In this document: one piece after another, positions 9,194-18,459 of the stretch | Position numbering within the stretch: position 1 is the stretch's first letter | How the letters are laid out: each line of letters begins with the position of its first letter | Assembly (NCBI RefSeq): GCF_016107305.1 | Contig: NZ_RCVR01000012.1 | Coordinates: 1-64,000, forward strand | Direction of reading: 5' to 3' | DNA length: 64,000 bases | Origin: Roseomonas sp. KE2513 | Lineage (GTDB): Bacteria; Pseudomonadota; Alphaproteobacteria; Acetobacterales; Acetobacteraceae | Translations under genes and position numbers: made by a program | The notes under the pieces: generated by a model | The model's database searches: none | What the model was told of the DNA's origin: nothing | Seen by the model: the letters and a program-made list of their open reading frames with translations, nothing else

Positions 9194-10368
9194 TGCCGCT
9201 GGACGAGGGGAAGTCCGGTGGCCCGCCAGCCACCGCGGCCCCCGCCCGCCCGCCCGCGCGAGGGCCCCTGCCGCCCTCACCGGGGCCGCGCAGCGCGACG
9301 CGTGCGCAGCGGATGGGGCTCGTCTTCGGGCTGCTCTCGGCCGCCGTCTTCTGCCTCTGGTTCTTCTCGGCGATCCTCACGCCCTTCGTGCTGGCGGTCT
9401 GCATCGCCTATTTCCTCGACCCCGTGGCCGCGCGCCTCGCCCGGATCGGGGTGCCGCGCTGGCTAGGGGCCGGGCTGCTGATCACCGGGCTGATGGCGCT
9501 GGCGCTCCTCGCCCTGCTGCTGCTCTACCCGCTGCTCATCTCCCAGATCGGCGTGCTGCTGGCGCGCCTGCCCTCCTATGTCACGCGCATCGGCATGATG
9601 GTGCAGGACCTGCTGGCGGCGGCCGAGAACGCCATCGCGCCCATGGAACTGGACCCGCGCCTGCAGGATCTCGCGGTGTCGCAGGTGGGATCGATCCTCG
9701 TCTGGCTCGGCACCTCGGCCACGCGCCTCATCGGCGGCGGCTACGCGCTGTTCAGCGTCTTCACCTTCGCCGTGGTCACCCCCGTGGTCGGCTTCTACCT
9801 GCTGCGGGACTGGCCGCGGCTGATGGCGCGGATCGAGACCTGGCTGCCCCGCCGCAACGCCGCCGTGCTGCGCCAGCTCGCGCGCGATACGGACCGCGTG
9901 CTCTCGGCATGGCTTCGCGGGCAGCTGCTCTGCTGCGCCCTGCTCGCCGTCTACTACGCCCTCGCGCTCTCGGCGGTCGGGCTGGAACTCGGGCTGCTGG
10001 TCGGGCTGCTCGCGGGGATGTTCACCTTCATCCCCTATGTCGGCTCCCTCACCGGCATGGCGACGGCCATCCTGCTGGCCATCGGCCAGTTCGGCACCCT
10101 GCGCGGCGTGGGCATGGTGGTCGGCATCTTCCTCACCGGCCAGATCGTGGAGGGCTACATCATCTACCCTCGCCTGCTGGGAGACCGGGTGGAGCTTCAC
10201 GCGGTCTGGGTGATCTTCGCCCTCTTCGCCGGCGGCGTGGCTTTCGGCTTCCTCGGCGTGCTGCTGGCGGTGCCGATCGCGGCCATGATCGGGGTGCTCG
10301 CCCGTTACTGGCTGCGCCGCTATCTCGAGAGTCCCCTCTACCTCGACCCGCCCCGGACCGGGGGCTGA
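9190..10368 (+). CDS. AI-2E/PerM family transporter
   Basis: Polytopic inner-membrane protein of 392 residues with about eight hydrophobic segments and a Pro-rich cytosolic N-terminus. The family pattern is visible in ILTPFVLAVCIAYFLDPVA, FVVTPVVGFYLLRDW-type text and FIPYVGSLTGMATAILLAI followed by GQIVEGYIIYPRLLGDRVEL. Members are called AI-2E/PerM exporters, some with sodium/proton antiport activity; the substrate here is unknown. It overlaps the preceding phosphatidyltransferase gene by 4 bases and is followed 11 bases later by hda, an order (perM next to hda) also seen in other proteobacteria. Confidence 0.88.
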   Translation: MMPLDEGKSGGPPATAAPARPPARGPLPPSPGPRSATRAQRMGLVFGLLSAAVFCLWFFSAILTPFVLAVCIAYFLDPVAARLARIGVPRWLGAGLLITGLMALALLALLLLYPLLISQIGVLLARLPSYVTRIGMMVQDLLAAAENAIAPMELDPRLQDLAVSQVGSILVWLGTSATRLIGGGYALFSVFTFAVVTPVVGFYLLRDWPRLMARIETWLPRRNAAVLRQLARDTDRVLSAWLRGQLLCCALLAVYYALALSAVGLELGLLVGLLAGMFTFIPYVGSLTGMATAILLAIGQFGTLRGVGMVVGIFLTGQIVEGYIIYPRLLGDRVELHAVWVIFALFAGGVAFGFLGVLLAVPIAAMIGVLARYWLRRYLESPLYLDPPRTGG

Positions 10369-10379
10369 GCGCCCACCTC

Positions 10380-11129
10380 ATGGCCCCATTCCCCTCAGCC
10401 CGGCAGCTTCCCCTGCCGCTTATCCCGCGCGCCGAGATCGAGATCGACCCGGTCCCGGATTCCTCCAACGCCGTCGCCCGCACCTGGCTCGGCGATCCCA
10501 CGAGCTGGCCGGCCGGGCGCCTCGCGCTGCACGGGCCGGAGGGCAGCGGGAAATCGGCCCTGCTCGCTCAGGCTTCCCGCCGGCTCGGTCTGCGCCGCCT
10601 CTCGGGGCCGCTTCTGCGCGGCGTGCCCGAAGGCGCGCCCACCGCCCTCGACGACGCCGACTGCGCGGCGGAGGAGCCGGCGCTGTTCCACCTCATCAAC
10701 GCCTGCGCCGCGGGCGGGCACCTGCTGCTGATGGCCGGCCGGGAGCCGCCCTCCCGCTGGCCCGTGGCCCTGCCGGACCTCGCCAGCCGGCTGCGCGCCA
10801 CCGCCTCGGCCGCACTCGGGCAGCCGACGGACGCGCTGCTGCGCACCCTGCTGGCCCGCCATTTCGAGCGGCGCCAGCTACGGGTGGAGCCCGCCGTACA
10901 GGACTGGCTCCTCGCCCGCCTGCCCCGGGAGGCCGCGGTGCTGGCCGAGGCCGCCGCCCGGCTCGACCGCGCCGCGCTGGCCGGCGGGGGCGGCGTCACC
11001 CGAGCCCTGGCCCGCTCCGCGCTCGCCGGCCTGTTGGACGGGAGCGGCGACGAGATCGGCGACGGCTCCGGTGACGATTTCGTGGCAACCCCGGACGCAC
11101 CCTCCGCTTCCATGGGAACCTTGCTGTAG
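10380..11129 (+). CDS. hda: Hda/HdaA-like DnaA regulator (AAA+)
   Basis: Homologue of Hda, which together with the DNA-loaded beta clamp promotes hydrolysis of ATP bound to DnaA and prevents re-initiation of replication. The 249-residue protein has QLPLPL at residues 9-14, matching the clamp-binding motif near the N-terminus of Hda. It also has Walker [12 protein letters not shown], a Walker B-like TALDDADCA, and box [11 protein letters not shown] with the arginine-finger position. It lacks a DnaA-type DNA-binding domain IV, which separates it from DnaA. The C-terminus carries an acidic, low-complexity tail. It lies between perM and ppk. Confidence 0.85.
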   Translation: MAPFPSARQLPLPLIPRAEIEIDPVPDSSNAVARTWLGDPTSWPAGRLALHGPEGSGKSALLAQASRRLGLRRLSGPLLRGVPEGAPTALDDADCAAEEPALFHLINACAAGGHLLLMAGREPPSRWPVALPDLASRLRATASAALGQPTDALLRTLLARHFERRQLRVEPAVQDWLLARLPREAAVLAEAAARLDRAALAGGGGVTRALARSALAGLLDGSGDEIGDGSGDDFVATPDAPSASMGTLL

Positions 11130-11139
11130 CGTTAGGGTC

Positions 11140-13467
11140 ATGGACGCCAATCAGGACACCGCCAAGACCGACCCGACCCGGCCCGAGGCCCCCAGGGGCT
11201 CCGTGCCCCGGACGCCACGTGCCGAGGCGGCCTCGCTCCGCGGCACGCCCGCGCCCGCCACCGCCGAAGCGGCCCCGGACCCCGCGGTGGCGCCCGAGCC
11301 CGCGCTGACCGATCCCGGGCGCTTCATCAACCGGGAACTCTCCTGGCTAGCCTTCAACGAGCGCGTGCTGGAGGAGGCGGCCAACCCCGCCCACCCGCTG
11401 CTCGAGCGCCTGCGCTTCGTCGCCATCTCCTCGGCCAACCTGGACGAGTTCTACTCCGTCCGCGTGGCGGGCCTGGCGGGGCAGGAGCGGGCGGCCATCG
11501 CCGCCATCTCGCCGGACGGTCTCACGCCCAGCCAGCAGCTCGCGGCCGTCCACGAGCGCGCCGGCCGGCTGCTCACCCGCCAGCAGGAGGGCTGGCTCAG
11601 CCTGCGCGGCCAGCTGGCCGAGGCTGGGATCCTGCTGAGCGACCCCGCCGACCTCTCGGCCGCCGACCGGGAATGGCTGTCCAACTGGTTCATGGAGCGT
11701 GTATTCCCGGTGGTGACGCCGCTGGCCATCGACCCCGCGCACCCCTTCCCCTTTCTCGCGAACCTCGCCCTCTGCCTCATCATGAAGCTCGTTCGGGAGG
11801 AGGACGGCGGCACCATGCGCGCGATCCTTCCCCTGCCGCCACAGATCGAGCGATTCATCCGCCTGCCCGCGGGACCGAGGGTGGAGGGCGCGCGCGAGCC
11901 TGCCCGCTTCGTGCTGCTGGAGGAGGTGATCCTCCTCAACCTCCGCCGCCTCTTCCCTGGCTTCATCCTCGCGGAACGCGGCCTCTTCCGCCTCATCCGC
12001 GACACCGACGTGGAGTTCGAGGAGGAGGCCGAGGATCTCGTCCGCTCCTACGAGAGCGCGCTGAAGCGCCGCCGTCGCGGCCGCGCCATCCGCCTTTCCA
12101 TCACCTCCGACACGCCGCCCGACCTCGTGGACCTCGTGGCCGAGGAGCTGGACGCGCCGCAGGGGGAGATCTTCACGCTGGAGGGGCTGCTCGGCCTCTC
12201 GGACCTCACCCAGCTCATCCTGGATGACCGGCCGGACCTGCTGTTCAAGCCCTACACGCCGCGCTTCCCCGAGCGGATCCTCGACTTTGGTGGGGACTGT
12301 TTCGCGGCGATCCGGGCAAAGGACATCGTCGTCCACCACCCCTACGAATCCTTCGACGTGGTCGTGCAGTTCCTCCGCCAGGCCGCGCGCGACCCGGCGG
12401 TGGTGGCGATCAAGCAGACCCTGTACCGCACGAGCCGCGACAGCCCAATCGCGCGCGCCCTGATCGAGGCCGCGGATTCGGGCAAGTCCGTCACCGCCAT
12501 GGTGGAGCTGAAGGCCCGCTTCGACGAGGAGCGCAACATCGCTCTCGCGCGCGAGCTGGAATCGGCGGGGGTGCAGGTCGTCTACGGCTTCGTGGACCTC
12601 AAGACCCACGCCAAGGTCAGCCTCGTCGTGCGGCGGGAGAGCGGCTCGCTCCGCTCCTATGCGCATTTCGGGACGGGGAACTACCATCCCGTCACCGCGC
12701 GCATCTACACGGACCTCTCCTTCTTCACCGCCGATCCTGGCCTCACGAGGGACGCTGCGCGGCTGTTCAACTACATGACCGGCTACGCGCGGCCCGAGAC
12801 GATGGAGAGCCTCGCCTTCGCCCCGCTCACGCTGCGCCCCACGCTGATGGGCCTCATCGAGCAGGAGATCGTGAATGCCCGCGAGGGCCGACCCTCCGGC
12901 ATCTGGCTGAAGCTGAACTCCCTGGTGGACGAGGGGCTGATCGACGCGCTCTACCGGGCCAGCATGGCCGGGGTGAAGGTCGACTGCATCATCCGCGGCA
13001 TCTGCTGCCTGCGCCCCGGCGTCGCCGGCCTGTCCGAGAACATCCGGGTGAAGTCCATCGTCGGCCGCTTCCTGGAGCATTCCCGCATCTGCGTCTTCGC
13101 CAACGGCCACCGCCTGCCCAGCCGCCGCGCCCGCGTCTTCATCAGCAGCGCGGACTGGATGGCCCGCAACATGGACTGGCGGGTGGAGACCATGGTGCCG
13201 GTAGAGAACCCCACCGTGCACGCCCAGGTGCTCGACCAGATCATGGTGGTGAACCTCAAGGACCGGGACCAATCCTGGGAACTCCACCCCGACGGCTCCT
13301 ACCGGCGCGTCGCGAGCCTAGCCAGCGCGGCGGGCGCGCAGCCGCTCTCGGCGCACGAGTATTTCATGACCAATCCCTCCCTCTCCGGGCGCGGTAGCGC
13401 GTTGCACCGGGCACCGCGCCCGCGCGCCCCCGCTCGGCGCCGGCCGGACCGCGTCGCGCAGGACTGA
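11140..13467 (+). CDS. ppk: polyphosphate kinase 1
   Basis: PPK1 makes inorganic polyphosphate reversibly from ATP, at the inner face of the membrane. The 775-residue protein contains [19 protein letters not shown] at the N domain, [30 protein letters not shown], the phospho-histidine region [20 protein letters not shown] and the C-terminal [19 protein letters not shown]. An Ala/Pro-rich leader of about 60 residues precedes the conserved start. I chose ATG 11140 over the upstream in-frame start because the longer form would run back into hda. The exopolyphosphatase gene follows after 5 bases, so synthesis and breakdown of polyphosphate are co-transcribed. Confidence 0.96.
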   Translation: MDANQDTAKTDPTRPEAPRGSVPRTPRAEAASLRGTPAPATAEAAPDPAVAPEPALTDPGRFINRELSWLAFNERVLEEAANPAHPLLERLRFVAISSANLDEFYSVRVAGLAGQERAAIAAISPDGLTPSQQLAAVHERAGRLLTRQQEGWLSLRGQLAEAGILLSDPADLSAADREWLSNWFMERVFPVVTPLAIDPAHPFPFLANLALCLIMKLVREEDGGTMRAILPLPPQIERFIRLPAGPRVEGAREPARFVLLEEVILLNLRRLFPGFILAERGLFRLIRDTDVEFEEEAEDLVRSYESALKRRRRGRAIRLSITSDTPPDLVDLVAEELDAPQGEIFTLEGLLGLSDLTQLILDDRPDLLFKPYTPRFPERILDFGGDCFAAIRAKDIVVHHPYESFDVVVQFLRQAARDPAVVAIKQTLYRTSRDSPIARALIEAADSGKSVTAMVELKARFDEERNIALARELESAGVQVVYGFVDLKTHAKVSLVVRRESGSLRSYAHFGTGNYHPVTARIYTDLSFFTADPGLTRDAARLFNYMTGYARPETMESLAFAPLTLRPTLMGLIEQEIVNAREGRPSGIWLKLNSLVDEGLIDALYRASMAGVKVDCIIRGICCLRPGVAGLSENIRVKSIVGRFLEHSRICVFANGHRLPSRRARVFISSADWMARNMDWRVETMVPVENPTVHAQVLDQIMVVNLKDRDQSWELHPDGSYRRVASLASAAGAQPLSAHEYFMTNPSLSGRGSALHRAPRPRAPARRRPDRVAQD

Positions 13468-13472
13468 CACGC

Positions 13473-15080
13473 TTGGCAACAATTGAAGCATCCCGCCTCC
13501 CGCCCTCGGGCGCCGAGGCGGTCCCGCCACGTGCGGCTGCCGCGCCCCCGACAGCGGGCGCGGGCGCCGTATTGCCGGCACGCGCCGGGAGCGACGAGCC
13601 TCCGGCACGCGCCGGGGTGGTCGATCTCGGGTCCAACTCGGTTCGCCTCGTCATCTTTGAGGGCCGGGGGCGCAATCCCTCGACGATCTTCAACGAGAAG
13701 GCCGTGCTCGGGCTCGGCCGCGGCCTGCACTCGACGGGCCGGCTCAACGCCGAGGCGGTCGAGGGCGCGCTGACCATCATGGGCCGCTATCTCGCCATCG
13801 CCCGCGCCATGGGGGCGAGCCCGATCGAGGTGCTGGCCACCGCCGCCATGCGCGACGCCGCCAATGGCCCCGCCTTCGCCGATGCGCTCCGCGCGCGCAT
13901 GCCCGGCGTGCCGCTCCGCATTCTCTCCGGCGAGGAGGAGGCGGCGATGTCCTCGGACGGCGTGCTGCTCGGCGTGCCCGGGGCGGACGGCATTCTCGGC
14001 GATATCGGCGGCGGCAGCCTGGAACTGGTGGACCTCTCCGCCGGCCGCCCCGCCGCCTCGGTGAGCCTGCCGCTCGGCGTCATCCGTCTGGCCGAGCAGT
14101 CCGGTAATGACCCCACCCGCGCGCGCGCCATCGCCGAAGCCGCGCTCTCGGCCGTGCCCTGGCTCGGGCGCGGGCAGGGGAGGGACCTCTATCTCGTCGG
14201 CGGCGCCTGGCGGGCACTGGCGAAGATCCACATCGTCCAGACGGGCTACCCGCTCTCGATCGTGCATCACTACGTGCTCCGGCGGGACGAGGCACGCGAC
14301 CTCTGCGCCGCCGTGATCGCGGCGGGGGAGCGTTCGGGCCGCCTGCCGGGCGCGCCGGCCAAGCGGGCGGCGGACCTGCCCTATGCCGCCGTCGCGCTGC
14401 GCCGCCTGCTGCGCCTGACCGGCGCGCGGCGGGTGGTATTCTCGGCGAACGGGCTGCGGGAGGGCTGGTACTCCCGCCTGCTGAGCGACGACACGCGGGC
14501 CCAGGACCCGCTGCTCGCGGTGGGCACGGAACTCGCCGCCCGCTTCGGCCGGGATCCCGCCCTACCTGCGGCCCTCACGGCCTGGACCGCGCCCCTCTTT
14601 CCCGAGGAGGGACCGGTCGAGGCGGCGCTGCGCCGCACCGCCTGCCAGCTCTCGGACGTCGGCAGCCATGACCACCCGGATTACCGTGCGGAGCAGGCCT
14701 TCCTCCGCGTGCTGCGCCAGCCCGGCGTGGGGCTCGACCACCATGCCCGCGCCTTCCTCGCCCTCGTCACCGCGCTCCGCTACGACGCCGCCGACCCGGC
14801 GGTGGTCGCGCCCGCCCGTGCCCTGCTCGGCCCCGCGGTGCAGCAGCGGGCGGAGCGGATCGCGGCCGCCCTGCGCCTCGCCTATACCCTCTCGGGCGGC
14901 ACGCTCGCGCTGCTGGCGGGCACCTCGCTCGCCATCAGCGGGCAGCGGCTCACGCTCTGGCTTGTCGAGGGAAGCGGCGTCTTCGCGGGGGAGGGCGTGC
15001 AGCGCCGGGTGGAGGCACTGGCCGCCGCAATGGGGATGGAGGCGGTCGTGAGGCTGGCCCCGCGCCAGGAACCAGCCTGA
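13473..15080 (+). CDS. ppx: Ppx/GppA family exopolyphosphatase
   Basis: Actin-fold phosphatase of 535 residues that removes terminal phosphates from polyphosphate, or from pppGpp in GppA members. Seen are the first phosphate loop VVDLGSNSVRLVIFE, LATAAMRDAANG, the ILSGEEEAAMSSDGV segment and the second loop GILGDIGGGSLELVDL. The C-terminal half (YPLSIVHHYVLRR and beyond) matches the longer alphaproteobacterial Ppx. The start is a TTG directly after ppk; the first 48 residues are Ala/Pro-rich and not conserved, so an internal start is possible. Position beside ppk favours the polyphosphatase role. Confidence 0.92.
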   Translation: MATIEASRLPPSGAEAVPPRAAAAPPTAGAGAVLPARAGSDEPPARAGVVDLGSNSVRLVIFEGRGRNPSTIFNEKAVLGLGRGLHSTGRLNAEAVEGALTIMGRYLAIARAMGASPIEVLATAAMRDAANGPAFADALRARMPGVPLRILSGEEEAAMSSDGVLLGVPGADGILGDIGGGSLELVDLSAGRPAASVSLPLGVIRLAEQSGNDPTRARAIAEAALSAVPWLGRGQGRDLYLVGGAWRALAKIHIVQTGYPLSIVHHYVLRRDEARDLCAAVIAAGERSGRLPGAPAKRAADLPYAAVALRRLLRLTGARRVVFSANGLREGWYSRLLSDDTRAQDPLLAVGTELAARFGRDPALPAALTAWTAPLFPEEGPVEAALRRTACQLSDVGSHDHPDYRAEQAFLRVLRQPGVGLDHHARAFLALVTALRYDAADPAVVAPARALLGPAVQQRAERIAAALRLAYTLSGGTLALLAGTSLAISGQRLTLWLVEGSGVFAGEGVQRRVEALAAAMGMEAVVRLAPRQEPA

Positions 15081-15177
15081 GCGCCGCGCCGGCCCCTTCA
15101 TCAAGCGCGCGTGCGCAGGGTCATCGGAGGGGATCTGGCGCTGGCGCCCGCCCCGCCTCCGGTGCAGGTTCGCATCG

Positions 15178-18100
15178 ATGCTTCAGGGGAATCCTGTTCC
15201 GGCTCTGACCAAGGCCGCCGGCAGGCCGGCGCGTGCCCTCGGGGTGCGCGCGCGGCTGCTGTTGCTCACGCTCGCGGCGGTGCTGCCCGTCCTGGCCTTC
15301 GCCGGCCTCGTGCTCTGGCGCTTCGCCGAGGCGCAGCGCGGCATCGTCGAGCGCTCCCTCGTCGCCCGCGCGGAGGGGCTGGCCAGGGTGGTCGATTCAG
15401 AATTCGAATCCCTCTCCTCCACGCTTCGCGCCATCGCCGGCACCACCGCCTTCCAGGCCGGGAACCTCGATGCGGTGCGCGAGCACATGCTCGCGGTCGG
15501 GCGCGACATCGGCTCCCAGGTCACATTGCGCGACGCAGGGGGAAACCTCCTCCTGCACACCGCCATCCCGCGCGGGCATGAGGAGGGCCAATCCCCGCCG
15601 CGCCCGGGCTGGCTGGAGCTGGTCGCCGCTGGCGGTAGCGGCCTTGTCGTGACGGACCTCTTCACCGGATTCTCCAATGGGGCGCAGATCTACGGCGTGT
15701 TGCTCCCCGTCACCGACGGGGCGGGCAGGCGCCTGCTCATCGGCGCTACCTTCCGCGCGGACCTCCTGATGGAGCGCCTGCGCCTCTCCCTGCCCGATCC
15801 GGGATGGCGTGTCCTGGTGGTGGATCGGAGCCACCGCATCGTCGCGGGCACCACGGTGTCAGAGGCTGCCCTCGGCACCGATGCTGGGCCGCGGTTTCGC
15901 GAAGGAGCGAGCACCGTCTGGCGAGGCCAGCGGGCGGACGGGGTGCCGATCGTCTTCACCCATGCCCGCACCGCCGTCGGCTGGGACGTGGGCGCCAGCC
16001 TCGCGGCCGAGCAGGTGGATGCGCCGGTGCGCCGCGCCGTCTGGGCGCTGGTCGCGGTGGGGGCGCTGCTGCTCGCCTGCGCCGTGCTTCTCGCCCTTAT
16101 CGCCGCCCGCCGGATCGCCCGCGCGATGGGCGAGCTTGCCGAGGCCGCCACGGTGCTCGGCCAGGGCCGCCCGGTCCCGCCCATCCAGACCTCGCTGCGC
16201 GAGGCGAACATGGTGGGCGCGGCGCTGTCCCGCGCCGCCAACACGATCGCCGCGCGCGACGGGGCGCTGCGCGAGCGGGAGGCGCAGCTTGCCCGCACCC
16301 AGCGCTTGGCGCGGGTGGGCGGGTTCGAGGTGGCGGTGGAGCACCGGCCGGACGGCGGGGTGCGCTTCACCAACTTCCGCTCCCCCGAATACCTCGCGGT
16401 GCATGGCCTGCCGCCCGAGGCCGCGGACGAGCCGCACGAGGCCTGGGTGGAACGGATCCACCCCGAGGACCGGGCGCGTGTGACCGAGGACTTCATGGCG
16501 GCGGTCTGGGGCGGCGGTCCCGACTACCTCTCCGAGTACCGGGTTGCGACCCCCGAGGGCGAGACGCGCTGGATCTCGGCGCTGGCCGAGGTGCAGCGGG
16601 ACGCGCTTGGCCGCGCCCTGCGCTTCAGGGGCGTGCACGTGGACCTCTCGGCCCTGCGCCGGGCCGAGGCGCGCCTGGCCGAGAACCGCGCGGCCCTCGC
16701 TGCCGCCGAGGAGCGCCTTCGCCTGGCCGTGGAGGCGGGCGGGCTGGTCGCCTTCGACGTGGAGGTCGCCTCCGGCCGGGGCGTCTTCTCGCCCGGCCAC
16801 TTCGCGCTTCTCGGCCAGCCTGCGCCCGCCGATGGCTGCGGCGATCTCGCCTCCTGGGAGGCGGCGATCCATCCGGAGGACCGGGCCGGGGCGCGCGCGG
16901 CCTGGAAGCGGATGCTCGTCGGCGGTGGGGCGGTGACGGTCGAGCACCGTGTGCTCGTCCCCGCGGGCGAGCGCTGGATCTCGGCCACCGGGCGCCTTCT
17001 CGCCGGGAACTCACTTGGGGCCTCTCCTGGGACATCGCCCAACCCGCAGCTGCCGGGCGGCGTCCGCTGCGTCGGCGTCTATGCCGACATCACCGGGCGG
17101 CGGACCGCCCAAGCCGTGCTGGAGGAGCGGGTGAGGGAGGCGGTGGCGGCCGCCGAGGCTGCCCAGGCCCAGCTCGCCCATGCCCACAAGATGGAGGCCC
17201 TGGGCCAGCTGACCGGCGGGGTGGCGCACGACTTCAACAATCTTCTCCAGGTCGTCGCCTCGGGCGCGGCGCTGCTGGGCAAGCGAGAGGCCGTGCGGGC
17301 CGATCCCGGCGCGCGGCGCCTGCTGGAGGGCATGGCGGGCGCTGCCGAGCGGGGGGCCGCGCTCACCCGCCGCATGCTCGCCTTCGCGCGGCGGCAGGAG
17401 CTGCGAATGGGCGCGGTGGACACGGCGGCCCTCATCCTCGCGCTCCGCGACATCCTCGCCCGAAGCATCGGCCCCGCGACGCCGCTCGAGATTGAGCTGC
17501 CCGACGACCTCTGGTGGGTGCTGGCCGACCCGAACCAGCTGGAGCTCGCCATCCTGAACCTCTGCGTCAACGCGCGCGACGCCATGGCCCCGGAGCGCTG
17601 CCCGGGCGGGTGCGTGAGGGTGACGGCGCGCAACGCCCCCGCCGGGCCGCGCGGGGGCCTCGCGGGGGCCGGCGACACGCCGCCGGGCGGCGACTGCCTC
17701 GTCATCCTCGTCTCCGATGACGGGGCGGGGATGGACGCCGAGACCCTCGCGCGCGCCACCGAGCCCTTCTTCACCACCAAGGGGGTTGGGCGCGGCACCG
17801 GCCTCGGCCTCTCCATGGTCCACGGCCTCTGCGCCCAATCGGGCGGAGCGCTGCGATTGGTGAGCGCGCCGGGCCAGGGAACCACGGCCGAGATCTGGCT
17901 GCCGCGCGCCGAGCCCGGCTCCGAGGCCGCGCCGGCGCCGGTCGCGCTCCTCCCCGCGCTGCCGGCCGCGCGGCGCCTTTCGGTGCTGCTGGTGGACGAC
18001 GATCCGCTGGTCCTGGCGAGCAATGCCGCGCTTCTTGCGGATCTCGGCCACACCGCGCGCGAAGTGGAATCAGCTGCCGCCGCGCTGGAGGCGCTTGCCG

Positions 18101-18360
18101 CCGGCCCGCTGCCGGACCTCGTGATCACCGACCACGCCATGCCCGGCATGACCGGGGCGGAACTGGCCGCGCGGCTCGCCGCGTTGCATCCGGGCCTGCC
18201 CGTGATCCTCGCCACCGGCTACGCCGACCTGACGGCTGGCGAGGCGCCCGAGGTGCCCCGGCTGGACAAGCCCTTCGGCCGCGACGCGCTGGCCGCCGCC
18301 CTGGCCGCCGCGACGGACGAGGCGAAGGCCGCCGCAGGCGCCGGACGGCGTACCGGATAG
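15178..18360 (+). CDS. hybrid sensor histidine kinase with C-terminal receiver
   Basis: Membrane two-component sensor of 1060 residues. Order: TM1 (about 27-48), a periplasmic sensor of about 240 residues (dCache-like by size), TM2 (about 288-309), a HAMP-like linker, two PAS-like domains (about 370-490 and 505-640, each containing IHPEDRA), HisKA with His684 in GGVAHDFNNLLQVV, HATPase with NLCVNARDAM, SDDGAGMDAET and GRGTGLGLSMV, and a receiver with phospho-acceptor Asp985 in VITDHAMPGMTG. Hybrid layout implies internal phosphorelay. No response regulator is adjacent, so the output is unknown. The signal sensed cannot be read from the sequence. It ends 99 bases before glgE. Confidence 0.93.
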   Translation: MLQGNPVPALTKAAGRPARALGVRARLLLLTLAAVLPVLAFAGLVLWRFAEAQRGIVERSLVARAEGLARVVDSEFESLSSTLRAIAGTTAFQAGNLDAVREHMLAVGRDIGSQVTLRDAGGNLLLHTAIPRGHEEGQSPPRPGWLELVAAGGSGLVVTDLFTGFSNGAQIYGVLLPVTDGAGRRLLIGATFRADLLMERLRLSLPDPGWRVLVVDRSHRIVAGTTVSEAALGTDAGPRFREGASTVWRGQRADGVPIVFTHARTAVGWDVGASLAAEQVDAPVRRAVWALVAVGALLLACAVLLALIAARRIARAMGELAEAATVLGQGRPVPPIQTSLREANMVGAALSRAANTIAARDGALREREAQLARTQRLARVGGFEVAVEHRPDGGVRFTNFRSPEYLAVHGLPPEAADEPHEAWVERIHPEDRARVTEDFMAAVWGGGPDYLSEYRVATPEGETRWISALAEVQRDALGRALRFRGVHVDLSALRRAEARLAENRAALAAAEERLRLAVEAGGLVAFDVEVASGRGVFSPGHFALLGQPAPADGCGDLASWEAAIHPEDRAGARAAWKRMLVGGGAVTVEHRVLVPAGERWISATGRLLAGNSLGASPGTSPNPQLPGGVRCVGVYADITGRRTAQAVLEERVREAVAAAEAAQAQLAHAHKMEALGQLTGGVAHDFNNLLQVVASGAALLGKREAVRADPGARRLLEGMAGAAERGAALTRRMLAFARRQELRMGAVDTAALILALRDILARSIGPATPLEIELPDDLWWVLADPNQLELAILNLCVNARDAMAPERCPGGCVRVTARNAPAGPRGGLAGAGDTPPGGDCLVILVSDDGAGMDAETLARATEPFFTTKGVGRGTGLGLSMVHGLCAQSGGALRLVSAPGQGTTAEIWLPRAEPGSEAAPAPVALLPALPAARRLSVLLVDDDPLVLASNAALLADLGHTAREVESAAAALEALAAGPLPDLVITDHAMPGMTGAELAARLAALHPGLPVILATGYADLTAGEAPEVPRLDKPFGRDALAAALAAATDEAKAAAGAGRRTG

Positions 18361-18395
18361 GGCCGCCGGCGGCAATCACTGTGCGGCTCACGCCT

Positions 18396-18410
18396 TATTG
18401 CGCCGCAATA
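18396..18410 (+). promoter_or_regulatory. perfect 15-base palindrome before the glgE operon
   Basis: TATTGCG-C-CGCAATA reads the same on both strands (7-base arms, one central base) and lies 50 bases upstream of the first in-frame glgE start, in the only gap where the seven-gene operon's promoter can sit. It is a good operator candidate for an unknown repressor. No regulator gene for it is seen nearby. Confidence 0.45.
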
Positions 18411-18459
18411 TGCTTGGCCGGGCGGGCGCGGGCTGCGATCCCCCTTCGGCCTTTCCGAG

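Noticed and set aside
13473-13620. Ala/Pro-rich leader of Ppx as a signal peptide
   Set aside because: It has no hydrophobic core of sufficient length and the enzyme family is cytosolic; an internal start or a simple disordered leader is more likely.
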